This document shows, piece by piece, positions 1 to 12,760 of a DNA stretch of 64,000 bases (its first letter is position 1; the number at the start of each line of letters is the position of its first letter). The notes under the pieces were generated by a model. That model was not told where the DNA came from and made no database searches. It saw only the letters and a list, made by a program, of their open reading frames with translations. The stretch spans positions 45,755,004 through 45,819,003 of the forward strand of contig CM072515.1 of NCBI GenBank assembly GCA_036898135.1. The letters are read 5' to 3'. The DNA is from Oncomelania hupensis. Its lineage: Eukaryota; Mollusca; Gastropoda; Littorinimorpha; Pomatiopsidae. The translations under genes and the position numbers were made by a program.

Positions 1-207
1 GGTGGCTCGCTCGCTGTGTGTGGTCTGCTGTGTAATGTAATTGCTGCTGTGTAATAGTCTAACTTCTCTACTGTTACAAAGACTACACATGGCTAAATAG
101 TCAATGGGCAGGGTTAAAACTAGCCAATTCATGACAATCAGCTTGGAAGTGTTGGACGCTTTCTGCCGGGTGGTCACTAGGGCTTCCTATGATGTAATTA
201 TTTAGCA

Positions 208-943
208 CTAATCACAACTTTCCGGCACCTCATAAAAACTCGTGGGTATCGCCATTATAAATTAAAACGAGGTTATATGAAACCAAGTTCCTTTTTGGTT
301 TGTTTTGCTTTTATCAAAGCTTGATGCGTGACTTTTAAATATGGCAAATTGCCAAAAACGACGATTGTTAGAGCCCGAAAATGAGTGGGATAAGTATAAA
401 AACGGTGGAGGAAGTACATGCTCAGTGAAAGAATGCAAAAAACAATCGTATTTGTGGCGACTTCGGAGGTGCGTCGATCATCCACAGAAAGTGAAACAGG
501 ACCTGAAAACTCTTGTAGTTTTCCATAGCTTCGCCGTCGCAACCTTCACAAAACACGAAGTAACTGACTATGTTTATGCGAGCGTTGTGGCCAAGTGGGC
601 TAAGGCGGGACTAACTTGCCTTGTCCACAAGCCAGAAACCAATGGCGCCTGACAGGTGTGGGTTCGAGCCAGCATCTGGGCGTTATGTTTTTCCGAATAT
701 TTTTCAAAAATTCACAAATAATGTTAGGTAGGTAGGGTTTAGGCGCGCCACTGGCGATAGAAAGGGATAATAAACTGCAGCAAAAAAAAAATAAAAATAT
801 GTGAGGGTACGATACAGGTGGCCAGTGACACATGTTATTATTCTTGAATATTTGGAAATAACTCACTAAAACACGCGGAGAAAAAAAACGGAAGTATTTT
901 TCATAGAGGGGATTCCCGTTGGTGCATAGGATAGCAGAAAAGT
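208..943. mobile_element. Unclassified insertion inside the family A copy
   Basis: This block splits the family A element. It contains an open frame at 341-652, whose CSVKECKKQSYLWRLRRCVDH stretch loosely resembles the first Cys-Cys-Cys-His spacing of THAP-like zinc fingers in some transposons. It also contains the tRNA-like SINE at about 577-795. I see no convincing terminal repeats or target duplication. The THAP idea is weak inference. Confidence 0.3.
577..795 (+). mobile_element. tRNA-Ser/Leu-like composite SINE, copy 1
   Basis: A polymerase III A box (TGGCCAAGTGGG, about 588-599) and B box (GGTTCGAGCC, 661-670) stand about 70 bp apart with a long insert, like a class II tRNA (Ser or Leu). 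The body shares the GTTAGGTAGG...GGTTTAGGCGCGCC block with the minus-strand copy at 29578-29960. It ends in an A-rich tail. Confidence 0.75.
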
Positions 944-1223
944 GTGAATAGGCATTTTATATGTATATGTTTTGTTGATAATTTATAATGATGTTTGTAT
1001 TCTATTTTGTTTTTGTAACCGGGGGGTTCGAGTAGTTGGGGTAAAGCCTCAGCCGTCCCCTGCGTGGGATGTCTTTATTGTAAAGTGACTGGCCGGTGGA
1101 GGGCATTCAATTTTCCCACTAGGGTTGTTTCAGCAGATCTTTTATGCGGATCGGGGGTTGTCCGGTCCTGATTTGGCTCGGACGAGTCCGCTGGACCTAA
1201 AGCAACAATCAATCAATCAATCA

Positions 1224-4098
1224 GTGGGCAAAATGGGTCTTGTCTGCAGTTTCACATTTTGTGAGAACTCGTTCGTCAGAAATGTTCTTCATTAAAGATC
1301 CATGGTTAATAAACACCTACAAGGGAGCAGCAGAGTCCTTCGCCTGTCAACTGAATTCCTGTCTACTTGACTTTATCAGGCGGAACGTGGGTTGGAGTTG
1401 TGATAGAACTGGCCAATTTTCCGGAGTCCTAATCCGACCACGCGCTGTCAGAAGATGCCAGATCCGTACATCAAACCCTCCCAAGCGTTTTGAGGTATTC
1501 AGTCAGACAAGAGGTACCAGACTCCGTTGGCTTACACCCTGAAGTGAAACACTATTTTATCAAGCGAGTATGGTATTTATATGATGCTCAGAATAATATT
1601 CAGAATTGATACACCTACACACGGTTACTTAAGTCTGTGGGCCTCACCCCTGATATCTATATGCAGACTGATAGCTTTCTGGCATTCATATTCAGTCTTG
1701 GGTACCAAACCACTATTGATACGCCAAGTATTATGAGGCGTACCTGAGCTTGCTTCACACTTGAGTATTATGAGGCGTACCTCAGCTACCTTCGGTTTAT
1801 CCCGTAGTGAAGACATACAGATGTTTTGGAGACTCTGGTGTGTTGGAGTACGCAGGCTTCGTAGCACCACACCCTTGACAAGACTTGCCTGAGCTATTCA
1901 GATGACTGCAGGCCAGAATGTAGTTGCCTATATGAGTTGATCGAGAAATGTTGTACCTGGCATATAAATAATATACTTCGCGACTTGAGCGTCATTATCG
2001 TCTCTCCTTGTCCCCGTATTAAATGTTTATGTATATCTATGCTGTATGATATTGTTGCTTCCTTTGGGTTACGCGCCCTTTTAGTGGCCCAATCATTTTA
2101 AAAACGTCTGCGGTGTTTTAAAAAAAATTGGGTAAAAATTTCTCCTCCACTCTTTAATACAGCGTTGAGGAGACACGTAAACGTGGCTCAATCCTTCTCA
2201 TGTCCCCTTAATGCCCGATTGTGACAATGATTTGAAATATATTTGTGTCAAAGATCCGGCTGCTTGGTACATGGCCCAGTCTCATCAACGTGTCCCGCTT
2301 CACCAATATAGATCTATATAAGCGTTCTGTATTCACGCAACTATAACAGCGTTGAAATGGTCTGTTATCGTAGCAAACCTCATTTCATCCAAGACGAAAG
2401 GCGTTCAATGCCCGATCGTTGATACCTACATGAGAGGAATACGTTGCTATGACGCAATAGATCTACGCCTTTCTGGGGGCTCTTTCAGGGAAAATGAACG
2501 AGAGCCCCGACCGCTCAAATACTCTTTGCCTTATGTGTGCGCTTCATTAGCTGGGTTAGGTTGGGGGCTGGGTTTTGTGGGTTCTCTGGGGACTCATCAG
2601 TAAAACTGCACAGGGCAGCTCTGATCGCTCTGATCTCCCTGGCACGTGAACTTGTCTTGTATAGTTCACCCTTGCCTCAGGGGACCGCCAGGAACAGGGG
2701 AAGGTGGTTGTGTTGCGGATTGCTTAATATTGAGGCGACCATATAAATAGTGTGTGAAGTGAGAGTGGTACGGTGTTATTGGGGAACCAGGAAGTGGGGA
2801 GAGGAATTTCTGAGGGATTTGTGGTGGAAAATTGACCTACAAAGGGAGGAGCATGCAAGAAGTTTGCCGCTGTAATGCATATCGAGAGATGCGCAGTTTT
2901 CACGCCTTTCTCAGAGCTACTAGTCCCTAATGTCTTCGGAGTTTCAGGAAAGATGAGAAGTTTTCTTCTCTGCGATACGTCCATGTTTTATTGTGCAATG
3001 TCTGTATTAAATTATCTTGCGTGTTTAGTGCCTTTAGGCACCCCAACACTGCCGCATTCATACCTCTCATACGCATCAACAAACAGGACAAAATAAATTT
3101 ATAAAATAAGATCAATGAATACCACTTCGATTATTTGACTCTTGTCTCTTTTTATCCCCACTGTTCCAATTCTTCGTAAAGTCGGCAATCTACATCTTTT
3201 CCTCTTCTTCCACTTCTTTACATCTCCTTCATCAACGGGATCGTTGGAGAAAAGGTATAGCGGAAATCGTTTTCTATCAATATTATGTTTTCAAAGAGTA
3301 CATGAGCAAGCTTTTTCTTCTTTATCTAATGCCTTGTCAGCTTTAGATGTGCACAACAGTACATAGGAACGTTCAACCATTATATGTTCCTATTCCTCCT
3401 CCATCATTCTTTTTCTTCCCTTTCTTCCTCTTCTTTCTCTCATTCTGTATTAACAACAGCGGGATCGTCTGAGGGCTAAAAGCTATCGTCCGCTTGTTAT
3501 GGAAGAGCTTATGTTGATGAAGGCAGGAGACAAGAAGCTTTTTTTTTCTTTTTTTTTTAGGAGGGAAACAAAAACATATAGTGCTATTCATGGTCAGGAT
3601 TAACGGTTCCTGCCAGTTTTTAGGCCTGCAAATGGCTTCCTAACCTGCAGCGACGTAGTGTCTGTGCACTACAGTTGGCCTTAAGAAAGGACAGCAAGTA
3701 TCGAGTGCCAGATCGCAATAGTTTTACTTCCATTCCAGCGTAGGTCTCTGTTAAGTTTACGCAATCCGAGCAAAAGTGCGTTTGAAACCTAAGCTAGAGT
3801 TTGGGGAATGTTTATTATATTTATAATTTGCGACATGCGAAAAATGCGAATGTTTTGTATTGTTTGTTTTTTTAATTAATAATTTACCCGTGCAGCTTTT
3901 GAACGTTGGAAACATTCCAAACATAGCGAGAGGCTTTGACCTGGGTTATTACCTACCATTGCGTTGAATGTAGACGATCACGACTAGTCTCGATACGTAC
4001 TCGTATTCTCGTCCCAATGCCATAATCATGTATTGACTAGGCTCAGATCAATGTTGTGTGTAAGCTTATCATTTTTATGTGTGTGCATACATATATAC
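1224..4098. other. Non-coding stretch without recognised gene
   Basis: I see no supported exon. A short local duplication (TATTATGAGGCGTACCT at about 1729 and 1763) and short poly-T/poly-A runs are present. The open frames here are short and resemble no known protein. Confidence 0.5.
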
Positions 4099-4685
4099 AG
4101 GTGGGCCAATCAAATGTTACCACTTTTTAATCGTAAATAAGTTGTTGTTTTTTAAATGAGAACGTTTTCGACAATTTTATTCACAAAAATGTTCAAATTA
4201 TCATTTGATACAAACATAATCAATTTTTTCACTGGATTTCCTCAAACAATTCTTTCCTGAAGATTGGCTTATCCCATGGCGCACAGACAACTCCTGACCT
4301 GCCTACTCCCCTGATCTTTCTCCCACAGACTACTTCCTATGGTGGAACATGAAGGAGAGAGTGTACTACAACAACACACAGTCCATTGGGCACTGAAGAT
4401 CAACATCCGTCAAGAAATTCTGAGAATCCCACTTGAGATGTGTGGCAATGTCATCACAAACTTCAATGTGCGTGTTGCAACTGTAATCCATAGAAGAGGA
4501 GCGTGGATTGAGCATATCATCAATTATTAAACTGTGTACAGAACGAGTGAAAAAGTGGGAAACCTTTGGTATCAAATGATAATTTGGTGCTTCCGTGACA
4601 TTTCTGTGAAGAAAATTTTTGAAAACGTTCTCTTTGTAAAATCTTATGTACAATTAAAAAGTGTTAACATTTTTTGGCCCACCCT
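4099..4685 (+). mobile_element. Tc1/mariner-like fold-back remnant, older copy
   Basis: The element is bounded by AGGTGGGCC and its complement GGCCCACCCT, with TA-rich flanks. Its left arm (about 4099-4215) and right arm (about 4565-4685) are inverted repeats, roughly three-quarters identical. Between them lies a decayed C-terminal piece of a DDE transposase. Confidence 0.75.
4294..4530 (+). pseudogene. Transposase C-terminal remnant, frameshifted
   Basis: The + strand reads YSPDLSPTDYFLWWNMKERV, then shifts frame near 4390 and continues as RIPLEMCGNVITNFNVRV to AWIEHIINY and a stop. The SPDLxPxDYFLW block marks the third catalytic acidic region of Tc1/mariner-type transposases. It is a terminal fragment of the protein, broken by a frameshift, and not functional. 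Confidence 0.7.
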
Positions 4686-5301
4686 TTATATATATGCGCC
4701 TTAGTTTAAAATATAAAGTGCACAATATTCCCCTCAATCTGTGACAGTTCATTTGGCCTTCAATCGCTGCAGCAGTCAGTATAAGGTCATGGACGTCAAT
4801 TGTTACTAGAGATATCGTGCTCACACTTTAACGAAGGGCTGGTATTCGTTTCTGATCTATTCCATCCAAAGCATTACAGAAATACTGATGTTACTGCGAG
4901 CTGATGTCTCACTGATGATTGTGTTCGATCCATCACATGTGATTTGATGACGTGACAATCGCGAGCGTGCTAGTCGTACATCTTCGTTTTATGCAATACA
5001 CAGTCATGCAATCATACACGGACTGTTTTTCCACAGTATTGTTAGTCTCTTGTTAAAAAGTATCTAGGACTCATTTTCACGATTTTGAATTTGCCATACT
5101 ACAACGTTTGATTACACGGTACTAAAAACATGAGCTCGGCGTCCTAAACAACGGTTTTGAACTTCAAGAGATAAGTAATCGCAACAAAGTTGACTTGAAA
5201 CTCCCGACAAAGCTTCTTATCAAAATACATTTATAGACAATTTTTCAACATGGTTTATCTCCTCTTTCCGAAACAATTTTGTCCGATGCGACTGTATTTA
5301 A

Positions 5302-5730
5302 TGACATTACAGCTACTGAAATATTTCCAGTCTTCGCGATTCATGTTGACGAAGTAAAGTGCGTTTGATATGACCGGGAGATTGGTGACATTACAGCACC
5401 TTAAATTTTGCCAATCTCCGCGATTCATGTTGAGAACAAAAAGTGCATTTGATAGGACGGCAGACTGATTGCACTAATGAATAGATACATAGTCAATGCT
5501 TATAGGGCCCAGCGGACTGCCAAGAGCCGAATCAGGACCACCACTAATGAATGGCCTCTCGGCCCCAGTTTGCGGTTTTGGAGGTCAGACGATAAAATAT
5601 TACTGCTGTGACATATGATTGCCCCTGTAATATTGTATGTCAGTCTCTGCAACTCATTTTGACGAGCCTAGTATGTGATACGATAGCGTTTGATGGGACG
5701 GGAGGCTGATTACACTAATGAATGGGCTCA
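5302..5730. repeat. Three diverged units of a roughly 90-120-bp repeat
   Basis: Units begin near 5302, 5386 and 5610. They share GACATTACAGC, CGATTCATGTTGA-like, GTGCRTTTGATA-like and GACGGGAGGCTGATT-like blocks. A small minus-strand family A 3' fragment (about 5507-5545) lies between units two and three. Confidence 0.5.
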
Positions 5731-6633
5731 TGGCCCCAAGTAGCGGTTTGGGCAGGCTTTGTGGCCATGTGGCCTGTAATCTACCGCCCCAATGAGGCTC
5801 TGCTCGCCCTTATTGTGCTATTGCACGCCTGCTGCACTTATCTAACGGCATGACAAGTCGTCAGCGTCAGAAGCAGAAGAAATGTGGACCCAGCTTGTGT
5901 ATAGCAAATTATTAGCATCAAATGAGCAAGAATTCAAATGAGGCTCGAAGAAAGTACTCCATAATCGTGTTCCCAGTTGACGCTCGCTTTAATTATAACT
6001 CATCGAACGTTTGAGGGAACTGTACTAGGAATATGTTTCTTGCTATGGCAGGATAGGCGCCCTCATGGGTTAAACACAAATTCACCATTCTGAGTACGGC
6101 AGTACGTATTTCCGCAGTAAGCCCTACATTACTGTCAACATCGTAAGGATAATTCTTTGACACATTGATTGTGCTCTCCTGCAACACCAGAAACAATACA
6201 AAACACAAACACAAAGGGAAAACGCTGACGCAGTTCTTCCTTGTTCTCCCTCTAGGGACCTCCGCCATCGGTGTGCGGGACAAATTGGGTCTCAGAATTG
6301 ACAGCCAACATAGCGCAATCCGAAAATCAGAGACTGGCGAGGCATAGGCCTCGATTGACGCATTTTAGAATATTTCAGAAACTGCTACGGCGTACTCCTA
6401 CTGTCTATCCCAGTGTCAATGTAGTCTTTGATGCTCAGACTGCCAAAGCAGCGTGGCCCGATTGTTCTAACTGATCATTCTTAACCTTGTTGGTTTCTTT
6501 GGCCTCTGCCGTTCGCCGCAAGGGACACAGATGTGGTTGTTGGTTTGAAAGCAAAATCTTTTTGTCTCTTTGTCACTCTGGTTTGAATGGTTGTTTGCTT
6601 CTCTCTTTACCTGACGCACAAGCGCGCGCAAGC

Positions 6634-6644
6634 TCACACACACA

Positions 6645-6697
<53 letters not shown>
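6634..6697. repeat. (CA)n microsatellite
   Basis: This is a nearly pure CA run with CGCG interruptions at the left side. Confidence 0.95.
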
Positions 6698-6699
<2 letters not shown>

Positions 6700-6989
6700 C
6701 CTTTCTCTCTCTTTTAAAATATTTTAAGAACGTAACACAAGTTCTGAAGCTGTACACTCATGGACTTCTACTTCACCTCTGATCTTGATATGTAATTCCG
6801 TTAATATGGTGATTTACGGGCCAATAATTGTATTGTATCCCTCCATAATGCACCTCTTAGTGAAAGGTTGTCAGTGCTGGCAAGAACTTTAGGGATTACG
6901 GCACCCAGTTAAAAGATCTCTGTCCGTCTGTTATGGATCCAGTCCAGTGTCTTTCCTTCAGTGTGTCACGGCATTATAACTAGAAGACC

Positions 6990-7225
6990 GGTGTGACATC
7001 GTCAAAGTTCCTAGGATCTTATTTGGGCTGGAAGCATTCTGATTGGTCGACGCATTACAAAATTCGACGCATGCGCACAGTGCTATCGTAGTCTTAGTAA
7101 GGATTAGGGTTAGGGTTACGACGCCTAAGAACATCGTGAAAAAGCCGGCCCGACCTGACCTGGCGCATGCGCAAAGGCGCCCGGCCAAAGTAATAAGACA
7201 CCCGGAACTTTGAGGACGTGACACC
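6990..7225. mobile_element. Small inverted-repeat element (MITE-like)
   Basis: The ends GGTGTGACATCGTCAAAGTT and, on the other strand, GGTGTCACGTCCTCAAAGTT form imperfect terminal inverted repeats of about 45 bp. The interior has two CGCATGCGCA motifs and a short GGGTTAGGGTTA run (about 7102-7116). No clear target duplication is visible. Confidence 0.5.
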
Positions 7226-8803
7226 GTATCTCCCATCAGCAGAGTTAGTTATTTAGCCATGCATATTCGTGCGTTACTGAGAGATAAGGGTGGGTGGGGG
7301 TATGGGATGAGGAGTGAATGGGAGAGGGCCACGACCCCGGCTGTTGTGTTTATCAGATTCGGCATCAAGAGCTCACTCCATCATGTAAAGGGACGAAACT
7401 GTTTCGACTCTAATGTAATACATATCATTGCTTGTGTCATCAAAACTAATTCCTTGAAGTTGGAGAATTTTGGAAAGGCTCGAATCATCGCAAGGTCGTT
7501 GCCTCCAGGCCTCAGCTGGTAATTTGTTTTGTAATGTACAGGTCGGACAGCAAATTAATGAGATAAAGGTTAACGCAAAGAATAAGGATTAAAACCTGGC
7601 CTTCTAAAGAAACTCCTTGAGAGACATTTTTCTGGAGTTCATATGCATAGGTGTATTTGAAAGGCTGAAGTAACACCGATGGTAAAGAATAGAGATAAAA
7701 ACGTGTCCTTAAGGGAAAACTTCTTCAATGAACTAAACTGATGACATGTTAAAGATGGTCCCCGAAAATGGTAAAAGGAAGTTCTTTGCTTAGAGGCCGG
7801 GGAGGTCACAAGATCACCAAGGCGGATCTGTGGTGCATAATGTATCTTATTAGTTAACTGCATGTAGGCTAGTCTATTTACATACGCGTAGGCTGTAATA
7901 TTTCGATAGTGACCTGCATGCAGGAAAGTAATTTACATGCAGCAGACGATAGTACGATTTAGTCTTTGGAGGATTTATTACTTCTTAGTTAATAATGCAT
8001 GCAGCAGATGAAAAACGACCTACAATGGTCTACCTCGATCGTTGCTACTAATGCATGCAGCAGACCAAAGTATGTTTATTTTTTTTAAACTAAAATTGAG
8101 ATAATGTGATTCAGTGTGCTATGTCTGTCATAATTACGATTAAATGTAGAGGTTGATGTGGTATAAAATTGCCACAATGTCGTCAATAGGTACGGATACA
8201 ATTTAGACAATTCAACGTCCTTGTTGAAGAAGCTGCTCACCGCTCTGCTAGCTTCATCGTTGATACGTGAATGTTGGCCCTAACTGAACGGGCAAGTTGT
8301 CCAGTCATCAATATTCACGAGAAGATAGCCTATGGAGGGCAGCCTTCTGGTATAGTTCTTTTGCTAGGACCAATTACATGGTGAAGATGAAATGGACATC
8401 TAGTGGGATCTAGCTCTGAAGTCCGTCTGCTGCTTGCCTAACAGACTGTAAGACTTATCGAATAGTGAAGATCAAAGATCACTCCAACTTCATGCATATT
8501 CATACTAGCCCATTTTCCGATACGGTTGTTTTGAAGCTCGACTCGCCTTCTGCGCTTGCGCGCAAGTACGAGTAGTGCCAGAATCTTCCATTGGGAACAC
8601 AAAATTATAGTTCCTTTTTTGCAGTACCAGAGTTTTAAAGCAAAGCTTTTGCACATAAAAACAAAAGACGCGAAGAGTGCAAAATTGGCCTTAATGCGGC
8701 GGAGTTAGTTTTCAAACTTGACTTTCTGCGATTATGGTCACACAATAGTTCAAGGGTGTTTGTAGATGACTCTTTGGAGTCACTTGATGGATGGTGATGG
8801 AGA
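7226..8803. other. Non-coding stretch with a degenerate 55-bp repeat
   Basis: No gene is recognised. Between about 7915 and 8070 the motif ATGCATGCAGCAGA or its relative recurs three times at about 55-bp steps. Confidence 0.5.
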
Positions 8804-8858
8804 AGATGATGATGACGACGACGATGGTGACGGCAACGACGACGACGACGACGACGAC

Positions 8859-8928
<70 letters not shown>
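8804..8928. repeat. (GAT)n/(GAC)n trinucleotide array
   Basis: The left part is GAC-rich and the right part is pure GAT. Open frames of poly-Asp, poly-Ser or poly-Ile across it are products of the repeat. Confidence 0.95.
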
Positions 8929-9189
8929 TGTGCGCGCAAGCTAGCGTGCGTTCCATGACTCTGGTTATAAACTTAACTATTATTCCTTTCAAAAATAAGT
9001 TACTACATTGGGACAAAGAGAGAAAGAGAGACAGACAGACAGACAAAGTTTTCACTACAACTGGGTCAGTTCTCCCTTCTTCTTCTTTTAAAGTTGTTTC
9101 CGTAATAAAACACGGTCCAGACACTCTCCCTCGGTAGCAGTCATTTGCATCAGTTGCCGAGATTTATGTTGGCGTAGTATGAAATAGTG

Positions 9190-9400
9190 ACTGGGTGGCT
9201 GGAAGATGTAATGGTTAGAGCTCCCTTCCCGTTTCCACTTGTTAAGCAGCAACCACCCCGCTTAGTACTTGGATGGGACTGGTTTATGCATTAACGGGGC
9301 AGCGAGGAAAACGACATTTCACAAAACCATCATGCCCTTTCAGTGGATTTCTTGGTCCTCCTAAGAAGCGGGGAAAGTAAAGCAGAGAGGAAGAGGTGAT
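9190..9400 (+). mobile_element. 5S rRNA-derived SINE
   Basis: Positions 9239-9281 hold GTTAAGCAGC, then CCCGCTTAGTACTTGGATGG. These are the box A and box C parts of the internal promoter of eukaryotic 5S rRNA in correct order and spacing. The rest does not fit a full 5S gene and runs into unrelated sequence and an AG-rich tail. That is the structure of SINE3-type elements. Confidence 0.7.
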
Positions 9401-9599
9401 AGGTCCCCAACGCGCCTCTCTTCATTGCCAACGAAATTTCTACGAGAAATCTCTACGTACAAATCAAAGCGCTTATTTAATAACTAAACAGGCTCGACTC
9501 AGTATTTTGTACTACAGACACGTTCATTGCATTGTTACCTGTATCATAAATTCGTATTATTTTGCAAGGAAGACCTAGTATTAAACTAAGTGATGTTTT

Positions 9600-12500
9600 A
9601 CATCTGCGGTGAAGCACACAGGATTGCTTTCAGCATGGAGACTTCTCTCAAGTGGACTTTATATAAACGTTTTGTAGATTCGGTATGAATTTAATTTTTT
9701 ATAGACTCGGTGTAAACTGAAGTCGTCTTTTGCTTGTTGGCTATGAAAGCGCAGGTTATTGGGTTTAACAATGAGACTTCAGTCAAGTAGACTCAGAATA
9801 ACTGAACTCATATGGACAAAAAATAAATTCACATAACCTTCTGATAAATTTTGAAGTTTAACATTGTGGGACTCGATATACTTTTAATACACTTCATGTT
9901 TATGGACTCGGTATAAACTTTTAAGTCCTATATTGAGGCTCAATACACTAAAATCATGCTTGCTGTTGGCGCAATGCAACGAAGCACAGGTTACTGGACT
10001 TAGCATGGAGGCGTGAAATGTCTGTCGGATTCCCAACCCGACAGTGAATGTTAGTTGTACACGCTTGAACAAGTTTATCTGTCTGGACGGTACAGTATTT
10101 ATCTTTGTATTGGCATGGTTCAGCGTAAAATATAATGATGGGTTATACATGATTTTTGTTGTGGGATGTGTATGTGTGTATGGGGAAGAGGAAATAACAA
10201 CGAAGAAGAGGAGGAGGAGGAGTAGTAAAACAATGAGGAGGAGGATAAAAACATGGAGAAAAGGGGGAGGGGTTGGTTTAAAGCTTGTCTCTCTTCAGAG
10301 AGCGAAGTAAGGAAAAGGACGTACTTGTATAAAACATGTTTGGTCGTATCAATGTTTTCACAGAAGAACAAGGAACACGTGCATAGTGGTGGTTTAGAAA
10401 AAGCTATTTATGTAGACACGGACACTGTTCACATTTGCGGCACGATTTCTTACAGGCTGTCTTCTTTTACACAGTTCGATAAATCCCTGATTGGGCGAGT
10501 ATGAAATAGGCATGGGTTTTAGGTGCAGTTCTTTAAAAGCTTATCGACTGAGAGATAGCATTAGTGGCTACTTTGTAAATAGAAGATGGAACTAATCATG
10601 ATATATTGACAGGAACCGTACAGATATTACACACCTATGTTAAGCATGTGCTGAATTTCTTTTACGTAGAAAACTGCAGATGATTTCTGCATGTACGGCA
10701 GTTTGACATAGATATGTGCTATCTAGTATGTTTTATAACTGCGTGTGCTGAACTGATTATTATATATTGTTCACCTTGGCTCTGTAAATTCTGTAGCTGA
10801 CATAGCATTTCGCTAATAATATATTCTGCATGTATTTTTAAAACTGACATTACGCAGCGCCAAGAGCATGCATTGTTTACAGGGAATGGTACTTTACATA
10901 AAGGTACATTGCATTGACTCGGATAAAAGAAGCTTACACGCAAAGAATTCAATTAAGGACCCCAAAGACCACACATATTTAAACGTCACAGATGAGATCC
11001 TTTTCAAATTTACAATGAGTGTTTCCCCAATGAAAAAAGATTTAGCCAAAAAATAACCTTTCAAAATACGGTTTGGATTTCCGTCCATAACTTAGTTTAT
11101 GTGCCTATTATTAATAAAATCGATGATGAGATTCTAGCAATAGACCCGCAGCGAAAGTGTTGATACTAAGCACAGTTGAATGATTACACAACATGGAAGA
11201 GACGCCTAAACTTTAAAGCTTAGCGGTCGGTTGGAGCAACGATTGCCCATTATATCATCCTTTCCTGTGACAGCAATGCAATTTCCCAAGTAAATTTATT
11301 GTTACAGGAAAATAAACATGTTTGATATCCTAACTCTTTAACCAAGTATACAGTAGTACCGGATGATCAGCTCAGTGTTTTCACTTTTCTGTGTCTAGTT
11401 CCGTCCTTTGCGCTTCCAGTAAGCCACACCGTCTTGTGTAGGTCAAACACAGCTGACGGCTTGCACATTTCTACGACACGTGGCAATACTTAAAACGGAA
11501 GCGCAGGAAAAAAATAGAGACGATGCTTGTAAAATGTACGCGTAGGTTATTTTGTCAGTTTGTCTACTACAAATTGTAGGAACCTCATACTCTACCATTA
11601 CCTGATAATTCTTGAGGCGGAAACGCCAGGGAAAAAACTAACTGACGACGAACTTAGTAGACTATCTTACATAGTACCGAACTTAGTAAGCAGACCATCT
11701 TACACAAAAAGCCAGCTGCGGGTCGTGTAACTCTTGATCTTTGATTTATCTGCTTCCGAAACCCTCAATTTAATAAAAGCCGCCCTTCTTCAAAAATTAA
11801 TGTTTCTCGAAGCGACGAGTAGAATGCCAATAGACACAAAAATCAATTCGCCTCTATTCTGCTTTGTTTGCTCAACGTAGTGGTAAAGAGATCAGTGGGC
11901 GTAAAATTAAACATTTGGCCGTAACTTTGCTTTTGTATTGAACGTAGGCCGTTTTAATCTTATTGCTTTATTTAAATTTCAGCCATTCCTGAGTATTTGT
12001 GGTTATACCGTTTAAATCTCAGCCAATTTTTTTTTTTAAATTCCCGTTATTTAACGTAACCTGGAATCATTCCTCTAAGTCTTAGCATTTTGTAATCAAC
12101 CTGTGCTAGACCTGTTGAGCCAAGATCAATCGCTAGAATTTGGTAGTCTACAGTTTTAGGTATTACTACACGATTGTCAGCTTTGTAGAGTAACCTTTGT
12201 TTTATTTTAACTTCGCACCTAGCGGTACTTTTGTAGTCAAGCCATTTAACGAGAGTGCCATTCCTACTCCTCTTATTTCTTATCAACCGGGGTTTTCATT
12301 TTTATTTTATTGACACCACGCAATTTCTAACCTTCGTGGTTTCACCGTTTTATCGAGACTCTGTCATTCCTAGGGTTTGTATGTAGGCTGTTTTAGTAAA
12401 CTTCTCGTTGCCATTCCTCGCATTTGTAATCGAACCGTTTGCTCGGAGAGGTGTTGACATCGCTGGTCAAAAACGGGATCTAAATCGAGCCGTCCCAGGA

Positions 12501-12760
12501 ACCAACTTCAATCAAGCGCAGTGTCTTTTTAAACGCCGCACAAGTTACTATTGTGCCTTGTGTTCTTACGCCACACGGTACATTATGTATTTTAAATGTA
12601 AATTGTTCTAGTTTCTACGTTGAGGTTTCTTGCCGCATCGATCTGTCTGAACATGAGATTATTGTGTGGTTCGCTCTTTCTGTTTTATAATTAGTCTGGG
12701 TTAAATCTGGCACTAGCACAGTTTAATGGACCGTTCTAATGTTATAATGTTCGAACCAGG
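9600..12760. other. Non-coding stretch, weak local repeats
   Basis: Between 9600 and 10040 three diverged copies share GACTCGGTATAAACT-like and GCACAGGTTAYTGG-like blocks. From 11900 to 12450 the phrase GCCATTCCT and GTAGGCTGTTTTA recur. I could not support any exon. Confidence 0.4.

Larger units (their letters stand above)
135..1223 (+). mobile_element. Family A retroposon, 5'-truncated and interrupted
   Basis: Positions 135-207 and 944-1223 together read as one family A copy. The first part carries the GTTGGACGCTTTCTGCCGGG block, and the second runs from GGCATTTTATATGT to the (CAAT)n tail. The joint falls inside the TTTAGCA/ATAGGCATT stretch that is continuous in other copies. About 737 bp (208-943) has therefore been inserted, holding a SINE and an open frame. 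Confidence 0.75.

Noticed and set aside
577..675. True tRNA-Ser or tRNA-Leu gene
   Set aside because: The acceptor and anticodon arms do not fold well, and a shared SINE body follows.
8766..9137. Open frames of poly-Asp, poly-Ser or poly-Ile, and similar ones at 18432-18909, 35877-36179 and 49442-49879
   Set aside because: They are translations of microsatellites.
9239..9281. 5S rRNA gene
   Set aside because: Only the internal promoter region matches. The 5' and 3' arms of 5S rRNA are absent.
12047..12286. 79-residue minus-strand open frame
   Set aside because: No recognisable motif, and its length is within chance for this base composition.
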